Shown piece by piece: positions 16,152-25,165 of a DNA stretch of 64,000 bases. The stretch is from positions 806,452 through 870,451 of the forward strand of contig JAKPOP010000010.1 of NCBI GenBank assembly GCA_029547805.1, written 5' to 3'. The notes beneath the pieces were generated by a model that saw nothing but the letters and a program-made list of their open reading frames with translations, was not told the DNA's origin and searched no databases. A program made the position numbers and the translations under genes. Within the stretch, counting starts at the first letter, position 1. Every line of letters starts with the position of its first letter. Source of the DNA: Deltaproteobacteria bacterium. GTDB taxonomy: Bacteria > Myxococcota_A > UBA9042 > DTJE01.

Positions 16152-16848
16152 CGGGTCTCCCCTCGCAGCAGACACGGAGACAGGGACCGGGCAGCGCCTC
16201 GGACCGGACCTCCTCGACCGCGCCTTCGGTCACCCCCGGCGGAACCCGGGGCGGCCCCCACCGGGGCACCAGACGGCCGGTGGCCTCGACATAGCGGTCC
16301 CACCGGGCCCCGAAGCGCCCCTTCAGCAGGCGCTCCTCCCGGGGAAGACGCAGCGTGATGAGGATCAGGATCACCGCGATGCCCAGGCCCCCGATGCCCG
16401 CATTGGCCGACACCAGTCCAACCGCCAGAAAGAACAACAGGTAGGCGGCGTAGATGGGGTGCCGGACCCAGCGGTAGGGCCCGGTCTCCACCAGGCGGTG
16501 GTCGGCCCGCAGGCGCAGCGTGGGGCTGAAGTAGGCCCCCAGTGCCCGGTGGGCGCACACCAGCAGGGTCAGGGCCCCCAGGGACAGGGGGACCCCCACC
16601 AGGCGCAGCCAGACCGGAAGGGCCACTGCCAGCCGATCCGCCTCCGGTCGCCGGAGGATGTAGACCCCGACCAGGACCAGCAGCGACAGGGTCAGGGAGA
16701 GGCGCAGGAGGACCGTGAACCATCCCTCGGCCCGGACCTGGGGCCGAGCCGCCACGGTCCCAGTGACCCACTTGTAGTGCAGGCGGATCCCAGCCAGGGC
16801 CGTGAACTGGCCGACGACCAGACCGCGGAAGAGGGTGTCCAGGTCCAT
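16036..16848 (-). CDS. isoprenylcysteine carboxyl methyltransferase-like membrane protein
   Basis: Integral membrane protein of 270 residues with about five hydrophobic segments. The region ADHRLVETGPYRWVRHPIYAAYLL is the SAM-binding signature of the ICMT/PEMT superfamily, followed by the RLPREERLLKGRFGARWDRYV segment typical of its end. The substrate in bacteria is usually unknown, with lipids or small isoprenoids as candidates. The recognisable family region ends near GRLVPRWGPP; the last 50-60 residues run through the signal peptide and linker of the next gene in another frame and look like fortuitous read-through. Start ATG at 16848 (MDLDTLFRG). Confidence 0.78.
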   Translation of the reverse strand: MDLDTLFRGLVVGQFTALAGIRLHYKWVTGTVAARPQVRAEGWFTVLLRLSLTLSLLVLVGVYILRRPEADRLAVALPVWLRLVGVPLSLGALTLLVCAHRALGAYFSPTLRLRADHRLVETGPYRWVRHPIYAAYLLFFLAVGLVSANAGIGGLGIAVILILITLRLPREERLLKGRFGARWDRYVEATGRLVPRWGPPRVPPGVTEGAVEEVRSEALPGPCLRVCCEGRPDESSPVDSLAVVDGVGLRGGIRPGNGPPGGLPGPRAPG

Positions 16849-17074
16849 CGGTTCGGGGCCCCCGGATTCGCATGGCACTCTAACCCGAATGAGCCCCCGG
16901 GAACAATCGCCCAGGGGTCCACAGAGCCCCCGGCAGGCCCTCTCCGCCAACGGCCCGCTGCCCGACCATGCCACGCCATCCGGTCCCGATCCAGGGGGCT
17001 CCGCTTGACCCGCCTGTCCCCGGTGGTTAGTTTCGTGCCCCAGGTCTCAGGAGACGCCTGGACGAGGAGCGGGA

Positions 17075-18562
17075 ATGGGACGGCTGTCTGCGAGTGTCCT
17101 GGTGGTGCCAGCCCTGGCTGGGGTGCTGGCCAGCCTGGTCCACCCCCACCCGGCCCAGGGGGCCTCCTTCCTGGAGTTCGCCGGCGCCCCTCCCTCCGCC
17201 CATCCCTTCGCGGGCCGGGTCCTGCCCGGAGGTCCCGATGCGGCCTACCTGAACCCTGCCCTGCTTCCGGAGGTCCCCAAGCAGTTCAGCCTCGGGCTGT
17301 TCTACCTGTGGCAGCACCTCGACGTGGCGCTGGACGCCAGGCCCCCCGGGGCTGACGTGCCGGCGACGATCTACGATGCGCGCCTGCCGGACCCCGACGG
17401 GGGCACCCGACGGCTGACGGACCGCCCCATCCCGACCGATCGACTGCCTCGGGCCCGGGGTTCGGAGAATGCCTCCGGGGGACGCCTCTATCTGCACCTG
17501 GGCGCGGTGATGAAGTTCTGGAAGGACCGGGTGGCCCTGGCCTTCCTGGGGGCCCTCCCGGCCAGCCAGTTCCAGGCCCAGCGGCCGTTCTACGTCGACG
17601 AGCGGGAACAGGCCTTCTCCAACTCCTTGCACTTCGAGCGGCTGGAGGACCGCCTGGAGGCCAACGCCTTCGTGCTGTCCCTCGCGGTGCGCCCCATCCC
17701 CCAGGTCTCCCTGGGAGCCGGGGTCCGGATTGCCACCGGGTCCACGGTCCGCAACGAGATCTACGTCCCCGACTCGGGCAACCAGGGGACCTCCCTGTCC
17801 GACTCGGAGATCGTGGTCCGCACCCGGGTCACGGGCCACGTCGGCGTGTCAGCCCGGCCCTGGAAGGGCCTCCGGGCCGCCGCCACGGTCCACCTGGAGG
17901 AGTCCTCCCGGAGCACCACGAAGACCCGGACCCGGTTCTGGAACGAGGACGGCACGGCGGCCGAGGGAAACACCTCCCAGACGTCCCGGGTCTTCGACTG
18001 GGAGCCCTTGCGGGTGGGGTTCGGCGTCGGGTGGGACGGGGACCCGTCGGGCCCCGTGGACGGGTGGCGGATCGCCCTGGGTGGGCTCTGGCAGCAGTGG
18101 TCCCGCTACCAGGACCGGCAGGGAGAGCGGCCGGCCGATCGGTGGCGGGACACCGTGTCGGTCTCCGGGGGTGGCGAGGTGACCGTGAAGGGGCATCGCC
18201 TGTCGGCGAACCTGACCTGGGACCCGACACCGGTGCCGGACCAGCAGGGGCGCAGCAACTACGTGGACTCGGACCGGATCGGGGGCAGCCTGGCCTGGGA
18301 GGCCTCCTGGCCCGTGGGCCGGGTGCGCCTGGGGGCCCAGGTGGGCCTGGAGGTCCAGGGATTGCTGTCCCGGCGGACGGCCAAGGACCCCGAGGCGCCC
18401 CATCCCGTCCGGGACGAGTTCCCCGACGAGGCGGTCGATGCGGCCACCGGGCAGCCTGCCGCCGGGGCCCAGGGGCTCCAGACCAACAACCCGGGGTGGC
18501 CGGGCTGGCGATCCAGCGCCTGGATGGTCGGCGGCGGCGCGGCGGTGAAGGTCTTCTTCTAG
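17075..18562 (+). CDS. outer-membrane beta-barrel protein, FadL/OmpP1-like
   Basis: 495 residues with a signal peptide ending near HPAQG. The segment GGPDAAYLNPALLPEVPKQ matches the GxxAxxxNPA pattern after the N-terminal plug of FadL/OmpP1 proteins, which let hydrophobic compounds cross the outer membrane. The rest is a series of amphipathic strands, and the protein ends in VKVFF with the terminal Phe expected for barrel insertion. The next gene, 95 bases on, encodes a lipoprotein whose paralogue at 57525-58436 also lies beside a barrel gene. Substrate unknown. A weak TTGACC box lies near 17005. Confidence 0.8.
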   Translation: MGRLSASVLVVPALAGVLASLVHPHPAQGASFLEFAGAPPSAHPFAGRVLPGGPDAAYLNPALLPEVPKQFSLGLFYLWQHLDVALDARPPGADVPATIYDARLPDPDGGTRRLTDRPIPTDRLPRARGSENASGGRLYLHLGAVMKFWKDRVALAFLGALPASQFQAQRPFYVDEREQAFSNSLHFERLEDRLEANAFVLSLAVRPIPQVSLGAGVRIATGSTVRNEIYVPDSGNQGTSLSDSEIVVRTRVTGHVGVSARPWKGLRAAATVHLEESSRSTTKTRTRFWNEDGTAAEGNTSQTSRVFDWEPLRVGFGVGWDGDPSGPVDGWRIALGGLWQQWSRYQDRQGERPADRWRDTVSVSGGGEVTVKGHRLSANLTWDPTPVPDQQGRSNYVDSDRIGGSLAWEASWPVGRVRLGAQVGLEVQGLLSRRTAKDPEAPHPVRDEFPDEAVDAATGQPAAGAQGLQTNNPGWPGWRSSAWMVGGGAAVKVFF

Positions 18563-18657
18563 CAGGAACCCGGCGCAGACCCGGGCCCCGGCGATCCCGG
18601 CCCGGCACCGTGGTCCGGCCGTTTCCTGGGGGGACGGATCGGAAAGGAGATCGGGCG

Positions 18658-19497
18658 ATGCACAAGATTCCCTGGTGGTGGATGGCGATCCTGGTCACCG
18701 CCTGCGTCGGGACCTCCCCCGAGACGACCGACCTGCCCGGGAACGCACCAGGCCCTGACACCTTCCGGGACACGGCAGCGGACCTGCCTTCGGACGACCC
18801 CTGCGTCCCGGGCCCTCTCTCGGTCCCCGTGCCGGGGACCTGGGCCCAGGTCCAGGTCCGGGAGGCCATCGTGAACTCCCCTTCCCTGCAGGACGTCCAC
18901 CGGACCTACACCACCCTGTCCCTCTGGGAGATCAGCGTCGAGGGGTCCGCCCTGGCGGTCCGGTCCACGGCCTGCGCGGTGGAGTCCGACAGCCCCGAGA
19001 GCCCCGTGAAGACGGTCATCCCCCTGGCCCTGGTCCAGTCCATTCCCCCCCAGGACCTGTCCGTTGCCATCGAGGCCCAGGGGAACGGACGGCGCCTGGT
19101 GCAGGACCGGCACGTGGAGGTCCGGGGCGCCGTGCTGGCCCACCCGGACACGGACCCCCTGCCGACGGACCCGGAGGACCCGGCGGTGGTGGACCAGGAC
19201 CGGGACGGCCACCCGGGGGTCACGGTGCTGCTCACGGGCCTGATGGACGGGGCGGTGTACGTCGTGCAGCGCATCTGGACCCAACTGGAGGGATGCTCGA
19301 CGGCCTCCGGAGAGTTCGTGGGAGAGGTCCTCTGGGGCGAGGACCAGGTGGTGCTGGGTTCCGACAACCCGGTCCTCGTGATGCAGTCGGTGATCACCCC
19401 GGTCCCGGGGGCAGGTCGATTCCGGATGCGGCCGGTACCACCGGGGAGCGACTGCGACTACCTGAGGAATCACCGCCAGGAGGTCTTTGGCGAATGA
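18658..19497 (+). CDS. lipoprotein of an unassigned family (paralogue of 57525-58436)
   Basis: 279 residues. GGAGA precedes the ATG and the signal ends LVTAC, a lipobox, followed by an acidic Pro-rich linker. The conserved core includes PLPTDPEDPAVVDQDRDG followed by HPGVTVLLTG, an Asp-rich loop like a calcium site, then VYVVQRIW, and near the end RFRMRPVPPGSDCDYL. The same pattern (DPxVxDxDxDGxPGVT, then YxVxR, then GxFxxRxVxxxDCDxL) occurs in the lipoprotein at 57525-58436. Both genes are next to outer-membrane barrel genes. No named family recognised; a role with the adjacent barrel is inferred from this repeated pairing. Confidence 0.8.
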   Translation: MHKIPWWWMAILVTACVGTSPETTDLPGNAPGPDTFRDTAADLPSDDPCVPGPLSVPVPGTWAQVQVREAIVNSPSLQDVHRTYTTLSLWEISVEGSALAVRSTACAVESDSPESPVKTVIPLALVQSIPPQDLSVAIEAQGNGRRLVQDRHVEVRGAVLAHPDTDPLPTDPEDPAVVDQDRDGHPGVTVLLTGLMDGAVYVVQRIWTQLEGCSTASGEFVGEVLWGEDQVVLGSDNPVLVMQSVITPVPGAGRFRMRPVPPGSDCDYLRNHRQEVFGE

Positions 19498-19510
19498 CCA
19501 GGAGGTCCCC

Positions 19511-20002
19511 GTGAGACGCGTGGTGCAACTGGCCATCCTCGGGATCGGGTTCGCGGGCATCGCCGGGAGCGTCGCGGCCCAGGAGGACCCGGCGCCGGTG
19601 AAGACCCCCGGCGGGCCGGCCGGCGGGACGCCAAAGGCCCGGCTGGTGGTGGTGCTGGAAGGGGTCCGAAGCCGGGTCGGGGTCGTTCGGCTGGCCCTGT
19701 ACCAGGACGATGCGGGCTTCCCGTCGAATCACGCCCGGGCCGTCCAGGGCCGGACGGAGGAGATCGGGGGCTCCGAGGTCCGGGTGGTCTTCGAGGACCT
19801 GGTGCCGGGGACCTATGCCCTCTCGGCCTTCCACGACGAGGACGGGAACGGGAAACTGAATCGGGGGATCTTCGGCATTCCCACCGAGGGGATCGCCTTC
19901 TCCCGGGATGCCCGGAACCCGGTGGGGCCTCCGAAGTGGAAGGACGCGAAGTTCGACCTCCCGCCGGGAGAGACGACCCTGACGTGCCACATGCGCTACT
20001 GA
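19511..20002 (+). CDS. DUF2141-family exported protein
   Basis: 163 residues from GTG at 19511, chosen because AGGAGG stands five bases before it and the signal peptide (VRRVVQLAILGIGFAGIAGSVAAQ) begins there. The mature domain has the DUF2141 pattern: VVRLALYQD, a middle strand, then VPGTYALSAFHDEDGNGKLNRG and the GIPTEGIAFS motif. The family is a single exported beta domain of unknown function. It starts 13 bases after the lipoprotein stop, so barrel, lipoprotein and this gene form a likely operon. Its 3' end overlaps the convergent PLP enzyme gene by seven bases. Confidence 0.85.
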   Translation: MRRVVQLAILGIGFAGIAGSVAAQEDPAPVKTPGGPAGGTPKARLVVVLEGVRSRVGVVRLALYQDDAGFPSNHARAVQGRTEEIGGSEVRVVFEDLVPGTYALSAFHDEDGNGKLNRGIFGIPTEGIAFSRDARNPVGPPKWKDAKFDLPPGETTLTCHMRY

Positions 20003-21492
20003 GACCGGGAGGCCCCCCGGAGGCGGTACCAGGCCCCCATCGCCTGGCGCAGCCACGACGGCAGGGCCGGCCCCTCGGATGAAAGGGCGTCCGGACCCGC
20101 CTCCGGGGTCTCTGGCAGGCCCTCCAGCACCGATGGCCCCCGGGGCGGCCGGTACAGCCCCAGCAAGAACGACTGGACGTTGCGGCGCACCAGGCCCCGG
20201 AGGGGGACCCCGGCGATCATCCCGTAGAGCGGCGCGGTCCCCTCCGCCGCCACCTCGGGATGGGCCGCCACGTACCGGCAGGCCTCCCGGAGGTCCTCCA
20301 GGAACGCCTCGGCCACCTCGCCGTGGCCGGGGTTCAGAATCAGGTGAATGCCAGGCGGGTCCTGGAGCCGGTCCACATGCCACCCCCGCTGCTCCATCTG
20401 GTCCGCCATGGCGTAGGGGCTCGGTCCCCCGGGGACCGCGCCGATCCCCAGCACCGACATGACCGGACGGCCCAGCAGGCGCAACCCGGCAATCCCCTCG
20501 ACGCCCTCTCGAAAGACCCGGGCCGTCTCCATCAGTCGCCGGGCGTTCTGCAGGTACCCCTCCCGTCCCAGGGAGGCCAGGGCCGCCCAGGCCGCCGCGA
20601 TGGGCCCCCCGGGCCGGGTCCCCGCCAGGGTCGGCGAGACGTAGACGCCCCCGCACCAGTCCGTCTCCACCGTGAACTGGTGCCGCATCCACTGGCCGTC
20701 GCGGTACAGGATCAGGGAGGCCCCCTTGGCCCCGTAGCCGTACTTGTGCACGTCGGCCGAGATCGAGGTCACCCCCGGGACCCGGAAGTCCCAGGGGGGG
20801 ATCTCCCCGTGGCGCCACTCCGCCGGAAGGGACTCCACGAAGGGCAGCAGGAAGCCCCCCAGGCAGGCGTCCACGTGCAACGGGATGCCCTTCCGCGCCG
20901 CAATGGCGCCCATCTCCGGCACCGGGTCCACGACCCCGTAGGGATAGCAGGGGGCGCTGGCCACCAGCCCGATCGTCTGCCACCCGATCCGCCGCCGCAG
21001 GGCCCCCAGGTCCACCCGGAAGTCCCGATCGAGGGGCACCCGGCGGATCCGGACCCCGAAGCAGTGTCCCGCCTTGTAGAAGGCCGCGTGGGCCGAGGCC
21101 GGGACCAGCACCTCGGGCCGCAGGACCCAGGGACGATGCGCCCGGGCCCACTCCCGCATGGCCAGCACCGCCAGCAGCAGGCTCTCGGTGCCCCCCGAGG
21201 TCAGCGTGCCGACCACCTCGTGGTCCCCGTGGAACAGGTCCGCCGCCATCGAGACCGTCTCGGCCTCCAGGCGCCGGAGGCTCCGAAAGGCCATCGGATT
21301 CAGGGCGTTGGTGTCCAGGAAGCGCCCGGCGACCTCCCGGATCAGGGCCTCGTGGTCCTCCGAGTGGCGATAGACCAGGCCGAAGAGCCGGTGATGCCGG
21401 TAGTCGGCGTCCTGCCGCTCCAGGCGGTCCAGGACCTCCAGCACCGTCGGTGCCGGGGCCCCCTTCTCGGGCATGGGAATCGAGGGTCGCAT
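19996..21492 (-). CDS. PLP-dependent lyase/decarboxylase, sphingosine-1-phosphate lyase-like
   Basis: 498-residue fold-type I PLP enzyme of the group II decarboxylase superfamily. The PLP-binding segment SADVHKYGYGAKGAS contains the Schiff-base Lys (about residue 250), and the aromatic-stacking and phosphate contacts appear as SGGTESLLLA and HVDACLGGF. The VHKYGYGxKG motif is that of the sphingosine-1-phosphate lyase branch rather than glutamate decarboxylase. No N-terminal membrane anchor is present. Possible roles are cleavage of a phosphorylated long-chain base or another amino-alcohol phosphate. No other sphingolipid gene is visible in the window, so the substrate is open. Confidence 0.8.
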   Translation of the reverse strand: MRPSIPMPEKGAPAPTVLEVLDRLERQDADYRHHRLFGLVYRHSEDHEALIREVAGRFLDTNALNPMAFRSLRRLEAETVSMAADLFHGDHEVVGTLTSGGTESLLLAVLAMREWARAHRPWVLRPEVLVPASAHAAFYKAGHCFGVRIRRVPLDRDFRVDLGALRRRIGWQTIGLVASAPCYPYGVVDPVPEMGAIAARKGIPLHVDACLGGFLLPFVESLPAEWRHGEIPPWDFRVPGVTSISADVHKYGYGAKGASLILYRDGQWMRHQFTVETDWCGGVYVSPTLAGTRPGGPIAAAWAALASLGREGYLQNARRLMETARVFREGVEGIAGLRLLGRPVMSVLGIGAVPGGPSPYAMADQMEQRGWHVDRLQDPPGIHLILNPGHGEVAEAFLEDLREACRYVAAHPEVAAEGTAPLYGMIAGVPLRGLVRRNVQSFLLGLYRPPRGPSVLEGLPETPEAGPDALSSEGPALPSWLRQAMGAWYRLRGASRSQ

Positions 21493-21582
21493 CGCCTGTG
21501 TCTCCCGGGTCTGGTCCAGTGTAGCCTCAACGGGACCGATCCGACAGACCCGGGGACGACCACCCGGGCTGGTCGATGGTCT

Positions 21583-23847
21583 TCAGAGGTCGTAGAGGGA
21601 CCCGTCCCCGTCGATGCAGGCCATCTCCCGGCCCCCGATGGAGAACCGGAAGGTGCCTTCCCGACCCTCGTACTCGTTGACCCCCTTCACCAGGCAGGAC
21701 CGGAGGCGGTCCTGTTCCGGGGCATCGCCCATCTCCAGGTGCAGCACCCCCGAGGCCTTGCCCCCCATCTCCAGGTCCAGGTCCCGCTCCGGATCGGCCA
21801 GATGGACCTGGAACCTCCGGTCATCCCGGCCAAAGTGGAAGAAGAACAGGAAGAGGTGGCGCCCGTCCCGGTAAGGTTGAACCCAGAGGTCCGGCTCGAA
21901 CTGCATCTGCGGCCTCCAGCCCGCCCGACGCAGGAACCCCAGGAAGGCTCGCTCGTCGCCGAAGAGGTTGCCGGTTCCGTAGATCAGGCGCCCCCTGGGC
22001 TGCTCCTCGCCGCGCTGCAGCGCCCGGACGAAGTCGTGGAGGATCGTGCAGGGGGCCATCTCCTCGTCGTACAGGGGCAGTTCCCCCGAGGCGATCAGGG
22101 TGCCCCCCTGCCGGACGAAGTCCACCAGCACCTGCTGGTCCCGCCGGGGCAGAAAGAAGGCCAGGGGGATCGCCACCCGGCCCCTGGCCAGCAGGTCCTC
22201 CAGTGTCAGGGAGGGGAGTTCGGCGATGCCGTACTGGACGCCGTGGAGGTTGCAGAACCGCATCGCCGGCTCCAGCACTCCGGTCCCGACCCGGGGGACC
22301 CCATGGGGCACCTGCCAGTGCCGGGGACGGCCGTCGGGAATCCAGGAGGAGACGGCCGCGTGTTCCGGCACCACCAGGAACCACAGGTCCATCGGGATCT
22401 CGGCCCGCAGGAAGGCCTCGCCCTCCCGGGCGAACCACTCGTTGAGCAACGCCATCGCATCGTACATGGGCCCGGTCTCGCCGTTCTCCCCGATGGGGGC
22501 GTCGGAGGGAAAGGTGCGGTGCTGCTTCTGGGTGGTCCGATCCAGGTCGTCGATCCAGTAGCCGTGGCAGACCCCCGTGAAGACGACGTAGCCGGTGCAC
22601 CCTCCGGCCACCGAGGCCAGGGTCTGGAAGACCGGGATGACCGGGTAACGAGACATGGGGTGATAGAGGGTCGCGAAGCCCCAGTTCTCCTCCACGTTGA
22701 TGCCGCGACGACGCCGGGCGGTGTGGATGTAGCGGTGGAAGACCTCGTTGTCGCCCACGTCCGGCGCCGGGGGCGTCCGGGCGTCCGGGACGTTGTAGGC
22801 CGCGACGCCGAGCCAGGAGATCATGCCGTAGTGATACACGTCCTGGTCCTGGTCCACCCGGTTCTGGGCGAACCACCACTCGGGATAGAGGGGCAGGTAC
22901 TCCCGGGGGCTGTCCTTCGTGGAGGCCTCGACCTGGTCCGGCACGTTCTCGTCGATGGGCGGGGTGATGCCGGCGAAGTTGCTCAGACAGGGCAGGTCCA
23001 GGCCCAGGGCCTCCCGGTACCGGGCATAGAGGTCCCGGCGCTGCCGCCACTGGAACTCGCCCCAGTCGGCCAGGGCCAGGGCATCCCCCCGGTGGCGGAC
23101 CGCGGGCCGCGAGGGGTCCAGCCGGGGCGGCTCGACCGCCTCGAAAAAGCGATGATCGGTGCCATGGACGCGGTTGTAGTGGGCGATGGTGCCATACTTC
23201 TGCCGGATCATCCGGTGGAAGGCCCGGACCTGGGGGGCGTCGTAGCCGTAGTGCCAGGGGGCGTCGTTGCTGGTGCAGTAGATCGTCTCGTCGTTCAGTT
23301 GCAGGGCGATGACCCGCCCCGCCGGCGCCGCGTGGGGCCGCAGCACGTCGCCCACCTGCCGGAGCCACTCCCGGGCCATGGCGTCGAAGACCGGGTCATC
23401 GGGGCTCGGCAACTGGGTGTGGTCGTATTCCCAGTACAGGGGCTGGCCGTCGTGGACCCGGACCGGCTCGATCCCCGGGTTGAAGGAGGGGGAGGCGATG
23501 TCCGGCAGGCCCCCGATGTTCAGTTCGCTGTGGACGAAGGGGCCGGGCTTCGCCAGCATGTACAGCCCCTTCGCGGAACAGAGGTCCAGGAAGTGCCGGA
23601 GGTCCCGGGAGTCCAGCGTGCGACCATCGAAGTCGAGACCCGGGTCGCCGGTGACCGGGTCGTGGACCAGGTGGTGCCGCCAGGGGATGTAGAAGCAGAT
23701 CACCTGGACATGGGCCGCCTTCAACTGGTCCAGGCGGTCGGACCAGTGGGCCCGCTGGTCCCGGTAGTACTGGTACTCGGCCCCCAGGAAGAAGAAGGGC
23801 CGCCCGTCTCGCCAGAATCGCCCGTCCCGGTATTCGATGCGTTCCAT
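21583..23847 (-). CDS. GH35-like beta-galactosidase (clan GH-A)
   Basis: 754 residues, no signal peptide, start ATG with a GGGAGG site. The N-terminal TIM barrel opens FFFLGAEYQYYR, then DRLDQLKAAHVQVICFYIPW and GPFVHSELNIGGLP, the GH35 arrangement. The acid/base Glu is expected in VIALQLNDETIY, where GH35 normally has an Asn-Glu pair; here an Asp stands before the Glu. The nucleophile may be in GINVEENWG. The C-terminal third holds a Rossmann-like region (LVDFVRQGGTLIASGELPL) as in GH42/GH35 trimer domains. Substrate is likely a beta-galactoside or similar but is not fixed by sequence. It shares the strand with the PLP gene downstream. Confidence 0.78.
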   Translation of the reverse strand: MERIEYRDGRFWRDGRPFFFLGAEYQYYRDQRAHWSDRLDQLKAAHVQVICFYIPWRHHLVHDPVTGDPGLDFDGRTLDSRDLRHFLDLCSAKGLYMLAKPGPFVHSELNIGGLPDIASPSFNPGIEPVRVHDGQPLYWEYDHTQLPSPDDPVFDAMAREWLRQVGDVLRPHAAPAGRVIALQLNDETIYCTSNDAPWHYGYDAPQVRAFHRMIRQKYGTIAHYNRVHGTDHRFFEAVEPPRLDPSRPAVRHRGDALALADWGEFQWRQRRDLYARYREALGLDLPCLSNFAGITPPIDENVPDQVEASTKDSPREYLPLYPEWWFAQNRVDQDQDVYHYGMISWLGVAAYNVPDARTPPAPDVGDNEVFHRYIHTARRRRGINVEENWGFATLYHPMSRYPVIPVFQTLASVAGGCTGYVVFTGVCHGYWIDDLDRTTQKQHRTFPSDAPIGENGETGPMYDAMALLNEWFAREGEAFLRAEIPMDLWFLVVPEHAAVSSWIPDGRPRHWQVPHGVPRVGTGVLEPAMRFCNLHGVQYGIAELPSLTLEDLLARGRVAIPLAFFLPRRDQQVLVDFVRQGGTLIASGELPLYDEEMAPCTILHDFVRALQRGEEQPRGRLIYGTGNLFGDERAFLGFLRRAGWRPQMQFEPDLWVQPYRDGRHLFLFFFHFGRDDRRFQVHLADPERDLDLEMGGKASGVLHLEMGDAPEQDRLRSCLVKGVNEYEGREGTFRFSIGGREMACIDGDGSLYDL

Positions 23848-24022
23848 GGGATACCTCCCGGTCGCCGGCGGAGTCTATCCCAGACGACGGCGTCTCCCAA
23901 GAGCCAAGGTGGTGTGCCAGGGTCCGCCCGACAGGACCGGTGGTATCCATCCCGTCGACCGGTTTCTCACAGGTGGCGCAGGCCAAGGGCGATGGGACGC
24001 CGGGATTCCGGTCCGCCAGAAG

Positions 24023-25165
24023 TCAGCGGCGGCTCGGGGGATGGCGGGGCCGACGGGCGATGAAGAGGGCCGTCAGGGCCCCCAGGATCAGCACGGGGGG
24101 CCCCGCGAGGGCCCGGCTGCTGCCGCCCTGGCAACCGATGTGGTTCGTGCTGTCCACCCAGCCGTCGGACCAGTTGCCGTGGATGGTGGTCCGCTGCTCC
24201 ATGTCCCGGTAGCGGACCTCCAGCGACGCCCGCTCGTTCCGGTCGAATTCGTATTTGTAGAGATCCCCCTGGCCGGGCTTGTCGAAGCCGTTGACCGCCC
24301 AGTCGTATTCGATGCCATAGACCGGCTCGGGCCCCTCCTCCCCCATCCGGTATCCCACGGCCAGCACCGCCAAAAAGTCCCCGCTGTGGGCGCCCCGCTC
24401 GCTCTCGGGCCGCAATTCGATGAACGCCACCTCCTCGGGTTGCACGGCCCGGACCGTGAGCGTCCGGAGGGTCCTGCCGGCCACCGACAGGCGCACCTGA
24501 TGCAGCCCCGACGCCGTCGGACGCAACCGGAGCCACTCCCGGTCCTCGGCGAAGTAGGTCTGGTCGTCCGTGGCATCCAGCCCGTCGCTGAGGGACTCCA
24601 CCTGGAGGACATCGTTGCCCGCCAGGCGCCGCCCCCGGGCATCCCGGTACTCCACGAGGAAGGTCCCCATGCCCCCCTGAAGGATGTTGACGGTCTGCCC
24701 GACCCGGTACTCCTCCGGAGCGGCGTCGATGAAGAGGGCCCCGGCAAAGGTCACGTCGGCCACCACCGGGTCCGCCACCTCGACCAGGGCCCGGCCCCAG
24801 ATGGCCGCCTGCCGGGCGCTGCGGTACAGCACCATCTCCGCCTCCCCGGGTGCGATCGCCTCGGCGTCGAAGTCCGCGACCTCCCGGGTGGAGGACGTGT
24901 TCCAGACGTCCAGCACGCCCGGATGCAGGGAGATGGCCTCGGACCCCCGGAGGTCCATCTGGTCATGGTCCCGGAAGGCATAGATCCGGAAGCGCGCCCC
25001 AGTGACGTAGGGCGAGTGGAGGTCGTCGGGCGGCGGATGGGCCGGGTCGAAGGGCCGGAAGTCGAAGACAAAGTCCAGGTCGTCATGGAAGTGGACCTGG
25101 TCATCGGGGCAACCGAGGGCGAAGATCGTCAGCACCCACCAGGGCATCCGGGACACCAGTCTCAT
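24023..25165 (-). CDS. exported lipoprotein with Gly-Cys/hydrophobic/Arg C-terminal tail
   Basis: 380 residues. The signal from ATG 25165 (MRLVSRMPWWVLTIFALGC) ends in a lipobox. The mature protein appears all-beta with Ig-like strands (LHQVRLSVAGRTLRTLTVRAV) and no family I recognise. Its end is unusual: Cys345 in IGCQGG is followed by a hydrophobic stretch of about 16 residues and RRPRHPPSRR, the layout of a MYXO-CTERM sorting tail. If both signals work, the protein would be lipidated at one end and processed at the other. The gene is divergent from the GH57 gene, whose product ends in a similar tail. Confidence 0.75.
   Translation of the reverse strand: MRLVSRMPWWVLTIFALGCPDDQVHFHDDLDFVFDFRPFDPAHPPPDDLHSPYVTGARFRIYAFRDHDQMDLRGSEAISLHPGVLDVWNTSSTREVADFDAEAIAPGEAEMVLYRSARQAAIWGRALVEVADPVVADVTFAGALFIDAAPEEYRVGQTVNILQGGMGTFLVEYRDARGRRLAGNDVLQVESLSDGLDATDDQTYFAEDREWLRLRPTASGLHQVRLSVAGRTLRTLTVRAVQPEEVAFIELRPESERGAHSGDFLAVLAVGYRMGEEGPEPVYGIEYDWAVNGFDKPGQGDLYKYEFDRNERASLEVRYRDMEQRTTIHGNWSDGWVDSTNHIGCQGGSSRALAGPPVLILGALTALFIARRPRHPPSRR

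Noticed and set aside
20260-24063. Open frame of about 1270 codons on the plus strand opposite the PLP and GH35-like genes
   Set aside because: Shadow of two recognised minus-strand genes; no ribosome site or motif.
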